Below are positions 24,731-33,859 of a DNA stretch of 54,459 bases, piece after piece. The position numbers were made by a program, and so were the translations under genes. Positions within the stretch are counted from its first letter, which is position 1; every line of letters starts with the position of its first letter. This DNA comes from a bacterium (GTDB lineage Bacteria > Verrucomicrobiota > Verrucomicrobiia > Limisphaerales > UBA11358), in contig JAKAFL010000023.1 in NCBI GenBank assembly GCA_021817945.1, forward strand, positions 1 through 54,459. Reading direction: 5' to 3'. Under the pieces are notes generated by a model. That model had not been told where the DNA came from. It did not search any database and saw only the letters and a program-made list of their open reading frames with translations.

Positions 24731-26332
24731 TTAAATATTTTGGATCGGGCTGGCCAGGTTTTCAAGTGTGCGTTGAAGTTTTTCGAATCCCGGGTCGTGC
24801 TGGCGGTATTGCCTCTCAGCCACCAGCCAGGGACTGGCCGGCGTGCATTCAGGTTGGTTCATCATATCGAGGCCGCTATGGCCGGGAACCGTGTATTGGG
24901 CAAAAAAATGGTCAATGGCCTTCGAAAGTTCGCGCACCACATCCAGATGTTGGAGGTTTCCGTGACAATTTGTCGTTTCACGCGGGTCCTGTTTTAGGTC
25001 ATATAATTCGTCAGGAAATTGAACGCCTCCATAGGGATAACGCCGAATGAGCTTGAAACGGTCTGTGCGAGCCATCCGCGCATTGCCATATTCGCAGATC
25101 ATGATCTGTCTCCAGTCGGAAACCTTTTTGCCCTGGAGTTGGCGCCAATAGGAAACACCCGGTGAATTGATATGTGCCGCCATTTTGGCATCCGGCGTGG
25201 CCCCGGCAATTTCCAGAAGTGTGGCCCATAAATCAGGATGATTCACAAAATCATCGCATGTTGCGTTTTGGAGAATTCCGCCGGAGGGCCAGCTCACGGT
25301 GCAAGCCACCCGAATGGATTCCTCCAGGAAATTTTGCGGCTGCGTGTGGTTTCCCTTTTCCCACATGCCATGCTGCCCTGCGTTTAATCCGTGGTCGCCA
25401 GTATAGACAATCAGTGTGTTGTCCATCTGGCCCGTGGCCTTCAAGGCATCCAGAACCCTGCCCACTTCACGGTCTATGCTGGAGACGGCGGCATAATACT
25501 CCATTCGTTTCTGGCGCTCTTTCCGGGAATCAGGGTTCACCGGGTCCAGCGCCTCGCCATGGCACGGCGGGAATTTTTCATCGGGAATGTCGCAAAAAGT
25601 GGCTTCCTGATATTGGGCAACCAAATCATCCGGGGCATCCTTGTGCGGAGAGTGGGTGTCCACGTAGCTGACATATAAAAAGAAAGGCCTGCCGTTAGCG
25701 CCCTCGTTCTCTTGATGCGCCTGCAGGAAGTCAATCGCACGACGGGTTAACAGCGGTGATTGTTGCCCATCCTCCACGACCAGCTTTCCCTGGTCGGAAA
25801 AATGTTGGACGCCCCGGTGCGGGTATTGGTTCACCCAGTAACTGAACCACCGGTCAAACCCCGGCTTGGGTTCCTGGCTTCGTCCGCAATGCCATTTTCC
25901 CACCAAGCCCGTATGGTAGCCCGCGTTTTTCATCAATTCAGAAATGAGTGTCTGCCCAGTCAGCCCGGGATGTGTCAGGGCATCGGATTCTTCCTCAAGC
26001 CAATCATGTATGCCATGCTGCGAAGGCATTCGACCGGTGAAAAAGGAAGCCCGTGCCGGTGAACAAACCGGGCTTGTTGTAAATGTCTGACGCATGCGGG
26101 TGCCGCGGGCGGCCAATCGGTCCAGGTTGGGGGTCTTTATTTCCGAATTTCCATAGGCGTGTTGCGCCCAGCAACCATGATCATCGGTCAGAAAAACCAA
26201 AATATTGGGTTTCCGGTAATCGCCCGCCGGTGCTGTTGCAGCGGCTTGGTAAAGAGGCCAAGACGCCAACCCGGCGCCGATTGCACCGGATAACTTCAGA
26301 AAGGCGCGACGGCCTATATGTTCCGTGCTCAT
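24731..26332 (-). CDS. Tat-exported sulfatase
   Basis: A 533-residue type I sulfatase. The start IGRRAFLKLSG is a twin-arginine signal, so it is exported folded. The sulfatase domain follows: NILVFLTDDHG, KTPNLDRLAARG, then the formylglycine motif C90-S-P-A-R in PVCSPARASFFTGR, metal/substrate residues in VGKWHCG and VDTHSPH, and YTGDHGLNAGQHGMWEKGNH. The Cys-type motif needs maturation by formylglycine-generating or anaerobic maturase enzymes encoded elsewhere. Substrate is unknown; typical neighbours in this phylum are polysaccharide-degradation genes, and two GH128 genes lie upstream on the same strand. Confidence 0.93.
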   Translation of the reverse strand: MSTEHIGRRAFLKLSGAIGAGLASWPLYQAAATAPAGDYRKPNILVFLTDDHGCWAQHAYGNSEIKTPNLDRLAARGTRMRQTFTTSPVCSPARASFFTGRMPSQHGIHDWLEEESDALTHPGLTGQTLISELMKNAGYHTGLVGKWHCGRSQEPKPGFDRWFSYWVNQYPHRGVQHFSDQGKLVVEDGQQSPLLTRRAIDFLQAHQENEGANGRPFFLYVSYVDTHSPHKDAPDDLVAQYQEATFCDIPDEKFPPCHGEALDPVNPDSRKERQKRMEYYAAVSSIDREVGRVLDALKATGQMDNTLIVYTGDHGLNAGQHGMWEKGNHTQPQNFLEESIRVACTVSWPSGGILQNATCDDFVNHPDLWATLLEIAGATPDAKMAAHINSPGVSYWRQLQGKKVSDWRQIMICEYGNARMARTDRFKLIRRYPYGGVQFPDELYDLKQDPRETTNCHGNLQHLDVVRELSKAIDHFFAQYTVPGHSGLDMMNQPECTPASPWLVAERQYRQHDPGFEKLQRTLENLASPIQNI

Positions 26333-26535
26333 GTAATTGTCTTCAATTATTAAATCATTCCGACGTTAGTCTTAAACGCCCTTTTGAATGGGCCAAGGCT
26401 CCACGGTTTTGGCAATTCTCCAACGGTTTGCGAGCCCACGGTCAAGAAAAGCCCAAACCTGCTGTCCATCCGGTCTTTTGACAGGAAACAACACAGAAAC
26501 TGCGGATTCCTGCCATTTCGGACCAATGCTGAATT

Positions 26536-27366
26536 TTACACAGAGCGATAAGTCTTGCCAACGGGGGTCAATGAGCCGTCGTTATTGAACAACGCACAGG
26601 GTCCAAGGGGAATGTTGTCCGGTTCGGCGGGAAACCATGCGTAACGCTCCACATATTCGCAACGATCCAACTGCGGAAGCAGCTTTTCCATGAACGCCAT
26701 GATTTGCTCCGGATGATACCGGTTTTCGGCACGGGTTCTTGCTTTCCAATCCCCAACCCCAAATTCCGTGATCCAAAGAGGGCGCTTGAATTCCTCATGC
26801 ACAGCCGCCAATTGATCCATCAAGGCTTTCACGTCCAATCCGCCGTAGGAATGCACTGTTATGAAATCCACGCGCAAATCCTGGGATTCAATTCCCTGCA
26901 TGAATTGTTTCATCCATTCTCGATCAGGATGCGTGCATGCCGGGCTGCCCAGCCGCAATCCCAAACCCATCAGGTCGGGCCAGAGTTCCAGAGCTTTCTC
27001 CACTGTCAGGTTGGATTGGCGTTTTTGGTCCGGCTCGTTAAACCCGAGGAGTTCGCGGCTGCCTTGTTGCCTGAGTTGGTCCCCGATGAGTGGAGGCAAA
27101 GTCTCCATTTTGCGACCAAAAATCATTGGAACAAAGTGGATGCCGCCAGGAATGGCCTCTGGCGCCTTTGGGCCCCAAGTATAAAACCATTGGGCTCCGC
27201 ATGTTTCCAGCTTGTCCCGCCAATGACTGCCATCTTTAACGCTGATTCCAAGGCCCCGCTTGGGTCGGGTTTGATTGGGAGCAGTGACCGACTGGGCCAA
27301 GCATCCGGGACCTATCAATCCTGCAGTTGTGGTCAGGCCAAGTTGGATGAAACGTCTTCGATTCAT
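26536..27366 (-). CDS. GH128-like glycoside hydrolase (asl1-type), paralogue 1
   Basis: A 276-residue exported protein with a Tat-like/Sec start (MNRRRFIQLGLTTTAGLIG) and a lipobox-like GPGC near residue 22. The enzyme part reads as the GH128/Glyco_hydro_cc family: AQWFYTWGP, FVPMIFG, LLGFNEPD (putative acid/base Glu in NEP) and PLWITEFGVGDW (putative nucleophile in TEF), then YAWFPA. These enzymes attack beta-1,3-glucans. A closely related paralogue lies 189 bases upstream (27556-28386), so the two arose by tandem duplication. Confidence 0.85.
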   Translation of the reverse strand: MNRRRFIQLGLTTTAGLIGPGCLAQSVTAPNQTRPKRGLGISVKDGSHWRDKLETCGAQWFYTWGPKAPEAIPGGIHFVPMIFGRKMETLPPLIGDQLRQQGSRELLGFNEPDQKRQSNLTVEKALELWPDLMGLGLRLGSPACTHPDREWMKQFMQGIESQDLRVDFITVHSYGGLDVKALMDQLAAVHEEFKRPLWITEFGVGDWKARTRAENRYHPEQIMAFMEKLLPQLDRCEYVERYAWFPAEPDNIPLGPCALFNNDGSLTPVGKTYRSV

Positions 27367-27555
27367 GATGGTTTTAAGATGTTATTTCACAGGCATCGTT
27401 TAAGCGACAGCAATTTTGGGAAGCATGGCAAGCACAACGCCGACGGACTTAAGTTTATATGATGGCTTTGCTTGTTGAATGACGGATGGATTATTGCGGA
27501 ATACATCTTCGGTGCTTATGCCTCCAGTTTTATGAAGGTTTGAAAAATAACACTT

Positions 27556-28386
27556 TCATACGGTGCTGTAAGCCTGGCCAACCGGCGTCAAGGAGCCATC
27601 GGCATTGAACAGCGCGCAGGGTCCAAGCGCGCGATCATCCGGTTGGGCTGGGAACCAGGCGTACCTGCTTACGAAATCACAGCGATCGAGGCGCGGAAGC
27701 GACTCGTGAATGAATTGGACGACATGGTCTGGTTGATAACGATTATCGGCTCTGGTCTTGGCATTCCAGTCGCCCACGGCAAATTCGGTAAGCCACAGTG
27801 GCAATTGAAAAGTATCATGCACCTTTGCCAAGTGGTTCATCAAATGATCCACGTCCAAATCACCGTAGGAATGGACGGTCATGAAATCGACGCGCAACTT
27901 TCTTTCCTTTACACCTTTCATGAAGCTTTTAATCCAGTCGCCATCCACGCTGGCGCAGCCGGGTGCTCCCAAAGGCAATCCTAGTTGCATCAGGCCGGGC
28001 CATAGTTCCAAGGCCATTTCCACGGTGAGGTTTGATTGTTCGGCGCGATCTGGTTCATTGAAACCCAATAATTCCTTGGATCCCTGTTGTTTCAGAATCT
28101 CTGGAATGGCAGCCATCATCTCCACACCGGTCCGTCCCCAGATCATGGGCACAAACTCAATTCCATCAGGAACGGACTGCGGCGCCTCTGGGCCCCATGT
28201 GTAAAACCATTGAGCCCCGCTTTGCTGGAGTTTTTTGCGCCATGGACCGGCCGACCTGATTCCGAGTCCCAAACCACGCTTGGGGCGGGCGGGGGCGTGT
28301 AATGCGACCGGCCCGGCCAGGCTCCCAGCCGTAATCAGTCCCGCTAATGCCGTGAGGCCGAGTTGAATGAATTTTCTTCGATTCAT
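27556..28386 (-). CDS. GH128-like glycoside hydrolase (asl1-type), paralogue 2
   Basis: A 276-residue protein, same length as its neighbour, with about two-thirds of residues matching by eye (MNRRKFIQLGLTALAGLI, GAQWFYTWGPEAP, LLGFNEPD, LWLTEFAVGDWNAKTRADNRY, YAWFPAQPDD). Catalytic Glu candidates are in NEP and TEF. Differences concentrate in the N terminus (no Cys in the position of the lipobox-like GPGC; here AGSLAG) and in MMAAIPEILKQ, suggesting specialised substrates or locations. Both lie downstream of the pseudopilin gene. Likely target is beta-1,3-glucan or a related polymer (inference). Confidence 0.85.
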   Translation of the reverse strand: MNRRKFIQLGLTALAGLITAGSLAGPVALHAPARPKRGLGLGIRSAGPWRKKLQQSGAQWFYTWGPEAPQSVPDGIEFVPMIWGRTGVEMMAAIPEILKQQGSKELLGFNEPDRAEQSNLTVEMALELWPGLMQLGLPLGAPGCASVDGDWIKSFMKGVKERKLRVDFMTVHSYGDLDVDHLMNHLAKVHDTFQLPLWLTEFAVGDWNAKTRADNRYQPDHVVQFIHESLPRLDRCDFVSRYAWFPAQPDDRALGPCALFNADGSLTPVGQAYSTV

Positions 28387-28440
28387 GATGGATAAAGTTA
28401 AATTCCCAATGCAGCCCGGATTTGCATTGAACGCCGATGT

Positions 28441-29259
28441 TTATTGGAAACTCCACAATGCCGCGCTGTTGCCAACAGGAAACTGATAGCCAATGGCGCT
28501 GTTTTTAAAAATTTCGGCATGACCATCAAACCACACTGTGTTCAGGCGTTGGTTGTGGCGGGGTACGGTCAGCAGGGGTGGACTGGTTTGCAACCAGCCA
28601 TTGGGTGCGGGATAAAAGCTGGGAACATCAAAACAAGTGCCAATGGCCCCGCCCAAGGCGCTTCCGGTTGTTACTTCCTGCCATTGATCGCAATTGGCGA
28701 TTGTTGGACTGCCTGTCACCTGTCCGCAATCGGCAAACACAAGCATCAGGGTGGGGTTATGCACCTGGTTTTCCTTGATCGGCTGCTTCATGTCACCGTT
28801 GATGTACTCAACTCCAATGTCCGGACGGTTGATGCCGATACCCAAAGTGTCGGTGAATGGGGAGGCTCCTATCTTTTTGGATTGCAAGGTGGGACAATCA
28901 AAAACCTGGTGTGAAGCGAGGTATCCATTGAGGCGCAGGGTATCCGGCCAGTAAACAAAGCTTGGGTCGTTGTTTACAATGAATGTATTATCCACCCTCG
29001 CAAAGGGAAAACCAGCCACATTGGCGCCGCGCCGCCAGTAAAAGAGGCGGCCTTGGTTGTCGTCAACATACAATCGCATGGCAATGCCAATTTGATGGGT
29101 GTTGTTGAGGCATTGGGTGGCCTGGGCCTTTTGCTTGGCTTTCGTCAGGGCAGGCAAGAGCATGGCTGCAAGGATGGCAATGATGGCTATCACCACCAAA
29201 AGTTCTATGAGCGTGAAGGCCTGAAATGGTTTTGCCGGGCAAATGGGTCTCTGTTTCAT
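28441..29259 (-). CDS. Type II secretion-like pseudopilin with H-x9-DG domain
   Basis: A 272-residue protein with a prepilin leader and cleavage site ([20 protein letters not shown]), so it is processed by a prepilin peptidase and inserted in the membrane. The C-terminal region has [16 protein letters not shown], the H-x9-DG motif of the DUF1559-like pseudopilins that are highly multiplied in Planctomycetes and Verrucomicrobia. The body has cysteines and a long loop-rich domain. Such proteins are thought to act at the cell surface but their exact role is not established. Three inverted repeats lie in its upstream region. Confidence 0.9.
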   Translation of the reverse strand: MKQRPICPAKPFQAFTLIELLVVIAIIAILAAMLLPALTKAKQKAQATQCLNNTHQIGIAMRLYVDDNQGRLFYWRRGANVAGFPFARVDNTFIVNNDPSFVYWPDTLRLNGYLASHQVFDCPTLQSKKIGASPFTDTLGIGINRPDIGVEYINGDMKQPIKENQVHNPTLMLVFADCGQVTGSPTIANCDQWQEVTTGSALGGAIGTCFDVPSFYPAPNGWLQTSPPLLTVPRHNQRLNTVWFDGHAEIFKNSAIGYQFPVGNSAALWSFQ

Positions 29260-29275
29260 GGCTGATGGATCATTC

Positions 29276-29333
29276 GGATTACAACTGCATTTGTAACCCG
29301 TCGCATAAAAATGCGGTATCCCACTTTAGTGTG
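29276..29333. promoter_or_regulatory. Three short inverted repeats upstream of the pseudopilin gene
   Basis: GGATTACAA (29276-29284) and TTGTAACCC (29291-29299) form one palindrome with a 6-base spacer; CGCATAAAAATGCG (29302-29315) is a perfect inverted repeat with loop AAAA; and ATCCCACTTTAGTGTGAT (about 29318-29335) is a near-perfect one. They lie between the RR gene stop and the pseudopilin start, within 20-75 bases of the ATG. They could be operators or mRNA hairpins. Confidence 0.35.
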
Positions 29334-29425
29334 ATCCCCGGACGGCTTGCATGGATGGCAAAGTCCTGCCCAGGGCGACCATGGGGCTGGACTGGAAGGG
29401 ACCCCCGGGCGGTTTCAGCCAAGGA

Positions 29426-30079
29426 TCAAGGTTCGCCGCCCTTGCCTGGAGACTGGTCTCGAATATATTTCATGACCGCCTCCACGCGGGATTCCACATG
29501 CAGTTTTTCGTAGATGTGGTGAACATGCGAGCGCACCGTTTCGATGCCAATCTTCAGATGGTCGGCGATTTCCTTGTAGCGATAACCCTTGGAAAGTTCC
29601 CGGAGGATTTCCGTTTCCCGGGCCGAAAGTTGTTTAAGCTCCGAAGTGGTTTTTGTCTGGCGCTTGAAAAAATCCACCACTTTTCTGGCCACCTCGGCCG
29701 ACATTGGGGCTCCTCCAGCGTGCAATTGCACAATGGCCTGGATGATCTCCATCGGCTGGGAACGTTTTAATAAATATCCCGAAGCCCCGGCCTGCAGCGA
29801 GTCGAAAATCTGGTCGCCGTCCTGGTAAACAGTGATCATCATCACCTGCAGGCCTGGCAATCGTTCCTTGAGCTGGGCCACCAGGGTGATGCCGCTGCGG
29901 CCTGGCAGGTTGATATCCACCAATGCCACATCGGGACGGTTGGCAACGATCGGCTCGAATCCCTTCTCGGCGCTTTCGTAGGCGCCGTCCAGGCTGAGCA
30001 TGGGAGCGGTTTGAACAATTTTCCTGAGGGTCTCCCTCATTCCAGCGTCATCTTCAACAATGGTAACTCTGATGGGCAT
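29426..30079 (-). CDS. NarL/FixJ-type response regulator
   Basis: A 217-residue two-component response regulator. The receiver domain has acidic residues VEDD, the phosphorylated Asp55 in LVDINLPG and Lys in GYLLKRSQP. After a linker (about residues 125-150) a LuxR-type HTH follows: LSARETEILRELSKGYRYKEIADHLKIG and RSHVHHIYEKL. It is 15 bases downstream of the propeller kinase gene and surely its partner. The target genes are unknown; the pseudopilin, GH128 and sulfatase genes downstream on the same strand are candidates by position. Confidence 0.93.
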   Translation of the reverse strand: MPIRVTIVEDDAGMRETLRKIVQTAPMLSLDGAYESAEKGFEPIVANRPDVALVDINLPGRSGITLVAQLKERLPGLQVMMITVYQDGDQIFDSLQAGASGYLLKRSQPMEIIQAIVQLHAGGAPMSAEVARKVVDFFKRQTKTTSELKQLSARETEILRELSKGYRYKEIADHLKIGIETVRSHVHHIYEKLHVESRVEAVMKYIRDQSPGKGGEP

Positions 30080-30094
30080 GACTTTATGAATGTG

Positions 30095-33000
30095 TTAGGC
30101 GATCCGCCCGGTCTCCGATTTAGGGTTGGGGTTTGAAACCTTCTTGGCTGGCCACTTGAATGGAGGCATTAGCATCTGGAACGTGACCTGTGTCCCCTGG
30201 CCGTCCTGCGACATCACCATGACCCTGATTCCAGCCGCCCAACCCCGGAGGCGCATATTTTCCAGTCCATTGCGCAGAGTTGGTGTTTCAGGGTTAAAGC
30301 CCCTCCCGTCATCCTTCACGGTAATGCGCAGCATCGGCCCCCGCACAGCAATGCGGAGCCAAGCCTCCCGGGCTTGCGAATGCTTCAGCACATTGTTGAG
30401 CGCCTCCTTGACCAGCATTAAAATATCCCTTCGCAACTTTCCAGGCATGACAAAAGGAGGTGGTTGGCGACAAATCTCCAGTCGGCAATGAATTGGGGTT
30501 GGCTGGAAAAAATGCTCCGCATAGTGCGCCAGGTAGTCAATAGTGTGGGCCAGCGTGTCCTTTTGCGGATTGAGCATCCAGACCGTTTCGTCCAAGGATT
30601 GAACCGCCAATCGCACGAGGGTTGATACCTCTTGAATTTGAGGCTTCAATCCCGGGGGTGTCACGGCCGACTCCACGGCCAGGTCTGATAGCAGCGCCAC
30701 TTGGGTCAGCCTGGCCCCAAGGTCGTCGTGCAAATCCCGCGAGATCCGGGTGCGTTCCCGCTCCAGGACATTTGCTTTTTCCAGTCGCGCCAGTTTGCGC
30801 CGCATCCGCATTCGGGTGGCGCCCATGACGGCCATGGAAATCAATCCGGCAAAAAGGATCATTCCCCCTGCTCGAAACCACGCCGTCTGCCAAATGGCTG
30901 GAACCACTTCAAAGGCAAATTGGCACGGTGAATTATTCCAAACACCGTTGTTATTACAGGCCGTGAATTCAAACAAGTATTTACCCGGGGAAAGGCGGGG
31001 ATAAACAGCACGCCGCATGGTGCCATCTTCCACCCAACCCTGGTCAAATCCACGCAACCTTCGCTTGAAATGAACCTTTCCTGGCGCCACAAAACTCGTG
31101 GCTGTGTATCGCAATTCAATTTTGTTGTAGCCCCAAGGCAGCTTCAATCCCGGACCGATGGAAACAGAATGGTCATCCACCAAGACATCTTCAAGGACCA
31201 AGGGGGGTGGATGCGTGTTCACAGGCATGCGAGTGGGATCAAATGAAACAACCCCCTTGCTGGTGGCAAACCGAATCATCCCGGACCGCGTCAACCACAC
31301 TGACGGCTGATGCCCAGCCACGCACTCCACGTTCAACAAGCCGTCTGAAGGTCCAAATTGGACCGCGCTGGCGGACTGTATGCGACCTCCCAAAACCGCT
31401 TTCAGGTCAGAAGTGGACACGCGGCAAATGCCCCGTGATGTGCCTATCCAGATGAAGCCGCAAGAATCCTGGATGAGTTGGGTGATGACCGAGTCATTCA
31501 CGCCAGCCCGATCTCCCAGAAACTGAACCTTGCCATTCTTGAAAAGCCCCATCCCGCCGCCAAGTGTTCCCACCCATACCGATTCATCTGCAGCAGGCAG
31601 CAAGGCTGTTATTGGAAAACCATTAAACCCGGCGGATGAATCGAATCTTTGAAAAGTATTGGTTTTGCACTCAAATAAATAACCAGCGCTGCTGCCAATC
31701 CAAATGCCGCCTGTCGCATCACCGGCAATCGCCGTGACCGACTGGTTGGAAAAACCATGCCAACTTAAATCCTGGTGTGCAAGTTTCCCGTCGGCCGGAA
31801 AAAAGAAAAGACCCGAGGGAAATCCCCCCGCCCATAAATTTCCCTTGTCATCACGATACAGCGTTCGGATTTGCGGGCCGTCCACCACCTGCCAGAGCCT
31901 GGTGCTTTGCAGGTCGCCGTTTTGGGACTGGTGGATAAGCCTCCCTCCTGTTGTTCCGGCCCAAAATCCACCGTGGCCATCTCCCATCACGGCGGACACG
32001 CTGTTATGCCCCAGACGGCCAATCATTTCAACCCCGCCGCTATTCAAAATTCTGGCCACCCCTTGCCCGCGCGGCACAACCCAGTCCTCGCATACGGAGA
32101 CAACTGCGTCCGAGGGTAAACCATCGGTTTGATTGATGATTTGAAATTCACGGGGCCGGACTTTGTAAAGCCCCGCGCCGTCTGTGCCCACCCATAAATT
32201 ACCCTCAATGTCATCCCAGATGGCGTTCACGGTGTGGCTCACTCCTTTCACCTTTTCCAAGGAGCCGTTCCTGAGCAAAAAAAGCCCTTGGTTTTCCAGC
32301 CCCATCCACAGCGTGCCTTGGCGGTCTTCATGCATGGCGCTTACCTCGTAAGGGCCATTGGGCAGCTTTTCCACAATTTGCTCCGCTTCTTCCGAATCGG
32401 GATTGAGGCGCCGTAAATCGTAACCCGTGGAAACCCATAACCCCCCCTTTGGGCTTGGAGCCAGTGAAATGACTCCTCCCTTATGGGTGGTACAACGGAT
32501 GGGTTGTCCAGCCACTAACCGGCCATAAGTGTCCTGACTGGAAAACCACAATTGGCCATCTGTGTCCGCAGTCAAACCAAATAACATCGGTCCACGGGCA
32601 ACCTTGCTCAATTGTGCCGTGGGAATGAATTGGCCCTTTTGCAGCCAGCCCACCATGCCATCGCCCCGGGTTACCCAGATTTTTCCAGCGCCGTCCTGCG
32701 CCACCGAATCAATCGCCACGCTGGCGGGTAAATTGCTGCTGTCCATGCTTGAAATCTCTCCGTCTGAATAACAAAACAATCCAGAGCGTCGGGTGGCAAT
32801 CCATAGCCGACCCTCATTGTCTGCAAATATTCTTTGCACCGATCCTCGCGCCATGTCCAGTGAGGCCACGCCTTCCAATGCCACGAATCGCACGCCATCA
32901 AATCTCGCCATTCCCTGCGGCGTCCCCATCCATAGATAGCCGTGGCCATCCTGGGCCAGCGAAAAAATGCTTTCACGAGGCAACCCCTGGTCTGTTTGCC

Positions 33001-33166
33001 AGTTTTGAAGCAAAAAATCACTCGACACTTTTATCGGGGAGGTGTCCTGATCCCCCTGCGCGCTGGCCGAATCATAAAGCCTCAGCCCGATCAATGCCGG
33101 CAAAAGTGCTTTTTTAATCGCGTAAAATTTCAGGACGGCCTCCCCCTTCGGAATAAGCTGGCTCAT
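30095..33166 (-). CDS. Two-component regulator propeller histidine kinase
   Basis: A 1,023-residue membrane sensor. After a hydrophobic N terminus (signal-like KKALLPALIGLRLYDSASAQ), repeated blades with WLGTDGAGLY- and LWMGTPQG-type motifs (about residues 45-620) form two seven-bladed periplasmic beta-propellers of the Reg_prop type. A Y_Y_Y immunoglobulin-like domain follows (near residues 690-750), then a single transmembrane segment (FRAGGMILFAGLISMAVMG, about 765-785) and cytoplasmic HisKA_3 (SRDLHDDLGARLTQVALL; phospho-His near 815) plus ATPase domains with a final GRGFN-type block. Such sensors typically detect polysaccharide fragments in Bacteroidetes and Verrucomicrobia, consistent with the hydrolases around it. 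The start is a choice between 33166 and 33190. Confidence 0.93.
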   Translation of the reverse strand: MSQLIPKGEAVLKFYAIKKALLPALIGLRLYDSASAQGDQDTSPIKVSSDFLLQNWQTDQGLPRESIFSLAQDGHGYLWMGTPQGMARFDGVRFVALEGVASLDMARGSVQRIFADNEGRLWIATRRSGLFCYSDGEISSMDSSNLPASVAIDSVAQDGAGKIWVTRGDGMVGWLQKGQFIPTAQLSKVARGPMLFGLTADTDGQLWFSSQDTYGRLVAGQPIRCTTHKGGVISLAPSPKGGLWVSTGYDLRRLNPDSEEAEQIVEKLPNGPYEVSAMHEDRQGTLWMGLENQGLFLLRNGSLEKVKGVSHTVNAIWDDIEGNLWVGTDGAGLYKVRPREFQIINQTDGLPSDAVVSVCEDWVVPRGQGVARILNSGGVEMIGRLGHNSVSAVMGDGHGGFWAGTTGGRLIHQSQNGDLQSTRLWQVVDGPQIRTLYRDDKGNLWAGGFPSGLFFFPADGKLAHQDLSWHGFSNQSVTAIAGDATGGIWIGSSAGYLFECKTNTFQRFDSSAGFNGFPITALLPAADESVWVGTLGGGMGLFKNGKVQFLGDRAGVNDSVITQLIQDSCGFIWIGTSRGICRVSTSDLKAVLGGRIQSASAVQFGPSDGLLNVECVAGHQPSVWLTRSGMIRFATSKGVVSFDPTRMPVNTHPPPLVLEDVLVDDHSVSIGPGLKLPWGYNKIELRYTATSFVAPGKVHFKRRLRGFDQGWVEDGTMRRAVYPRLSPGKYLFEFTACNNNGVWNNSPCQFAFEVVPAIWQTAWFRAGGMILFAGLISMAVMGATRMRMRRKLARLEKANVLERERTRISRDLHDDLGARLTQVALLSDLAVESAVTPPGLKPQIQEVSTLVRLAVQSLDETVWMLNPQKDTLAHTIDYLAHYAEHFFQPTPIHCRLEICRQPPPFVMPGKLRRDILMLVKEALNNVLKHSQAREAWLRIAVRGPMLRITVKDDGRGFNPETPTLRNGLENMRLRGWAAGIRVMVMSQDGQGTQVTFQMLMPPFKWPAKKVSNPNPKSETGRIA

Positions 33167-33190
33167 GGATGGTGGGTGTGGTCTGCACAT

Positions 33191-33859
33191 TTTGCAACGT
33201 GGAAGCCAAAGCAGGTCTCCAGTGGAAAATATCCGTCAGGAAAAGCGCGTTCATAAATTATCGGGTGGTCACTGGATCATAAATCACATGAAGCGATGGG
33301 GGCCGCAAGCTTGAAATTTTAGCGATGCCGAAATAATGGGAACTTCGTTCCGCAGGGACCGAACCCTGAGGCGATTGATGAGAAGAAAACCTTGCCTCCG
33401 GGACAGCCCATCCAAGACGGTTTGGTTTGGAAAGTATTTGCCCCCTCAAAATTATTTGTGGGTGCACCCAAGGGTGTGCAATGTATAAAACTATGTTATT
33501 CAGTGTGTTGCAATGCAAATGTGCGCTTTTGTATCCAGCCAACACTTGCGCAGATGGAGGGTGGGCGGTGGCGATGGGCTTCGAGCCATCAGTTCACGTC
33601 ACTGCCGGTCGCTACGCGTAACGAACTCGTTTGTCTGCCACTGAAATTCCCGATTCTGACCCGCAAATTCTGCCATAAACGCAAGTATTTGATATTGGAA
33701 GCCAGATCACCACAGTCGTCAGCCTATTCCTGGTGCAGCGATTACGATTTTTGACTCCGCGAATAACGCGCCAGGCCAAGTCAAGTGGTGCCATCGCTAC
33801 AAATGTGCATTTTTGAAACGAATTTCCATATTCGAAACCTTAATGAATAGGGGCTCAGG
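33191..33859. other. Gap without supported gene
   Basis: No convincing gene on either strand. A minus-strand frame at 33612-33794 encodes 60 residues with no recognisable family. A near palindrome TCGCTACGCGTAACGA lies around 33610-33625. The promoter for the kinase gene should lie in the part near 33190-33350. Confidence 0.5.

Noticed and set aside
33540..33720. Possible tRNA (GGCTTCGAGCC looked like a T-arm)
   Set aside because: No acceptor stem or CCA-compatible pairing could be built around it.
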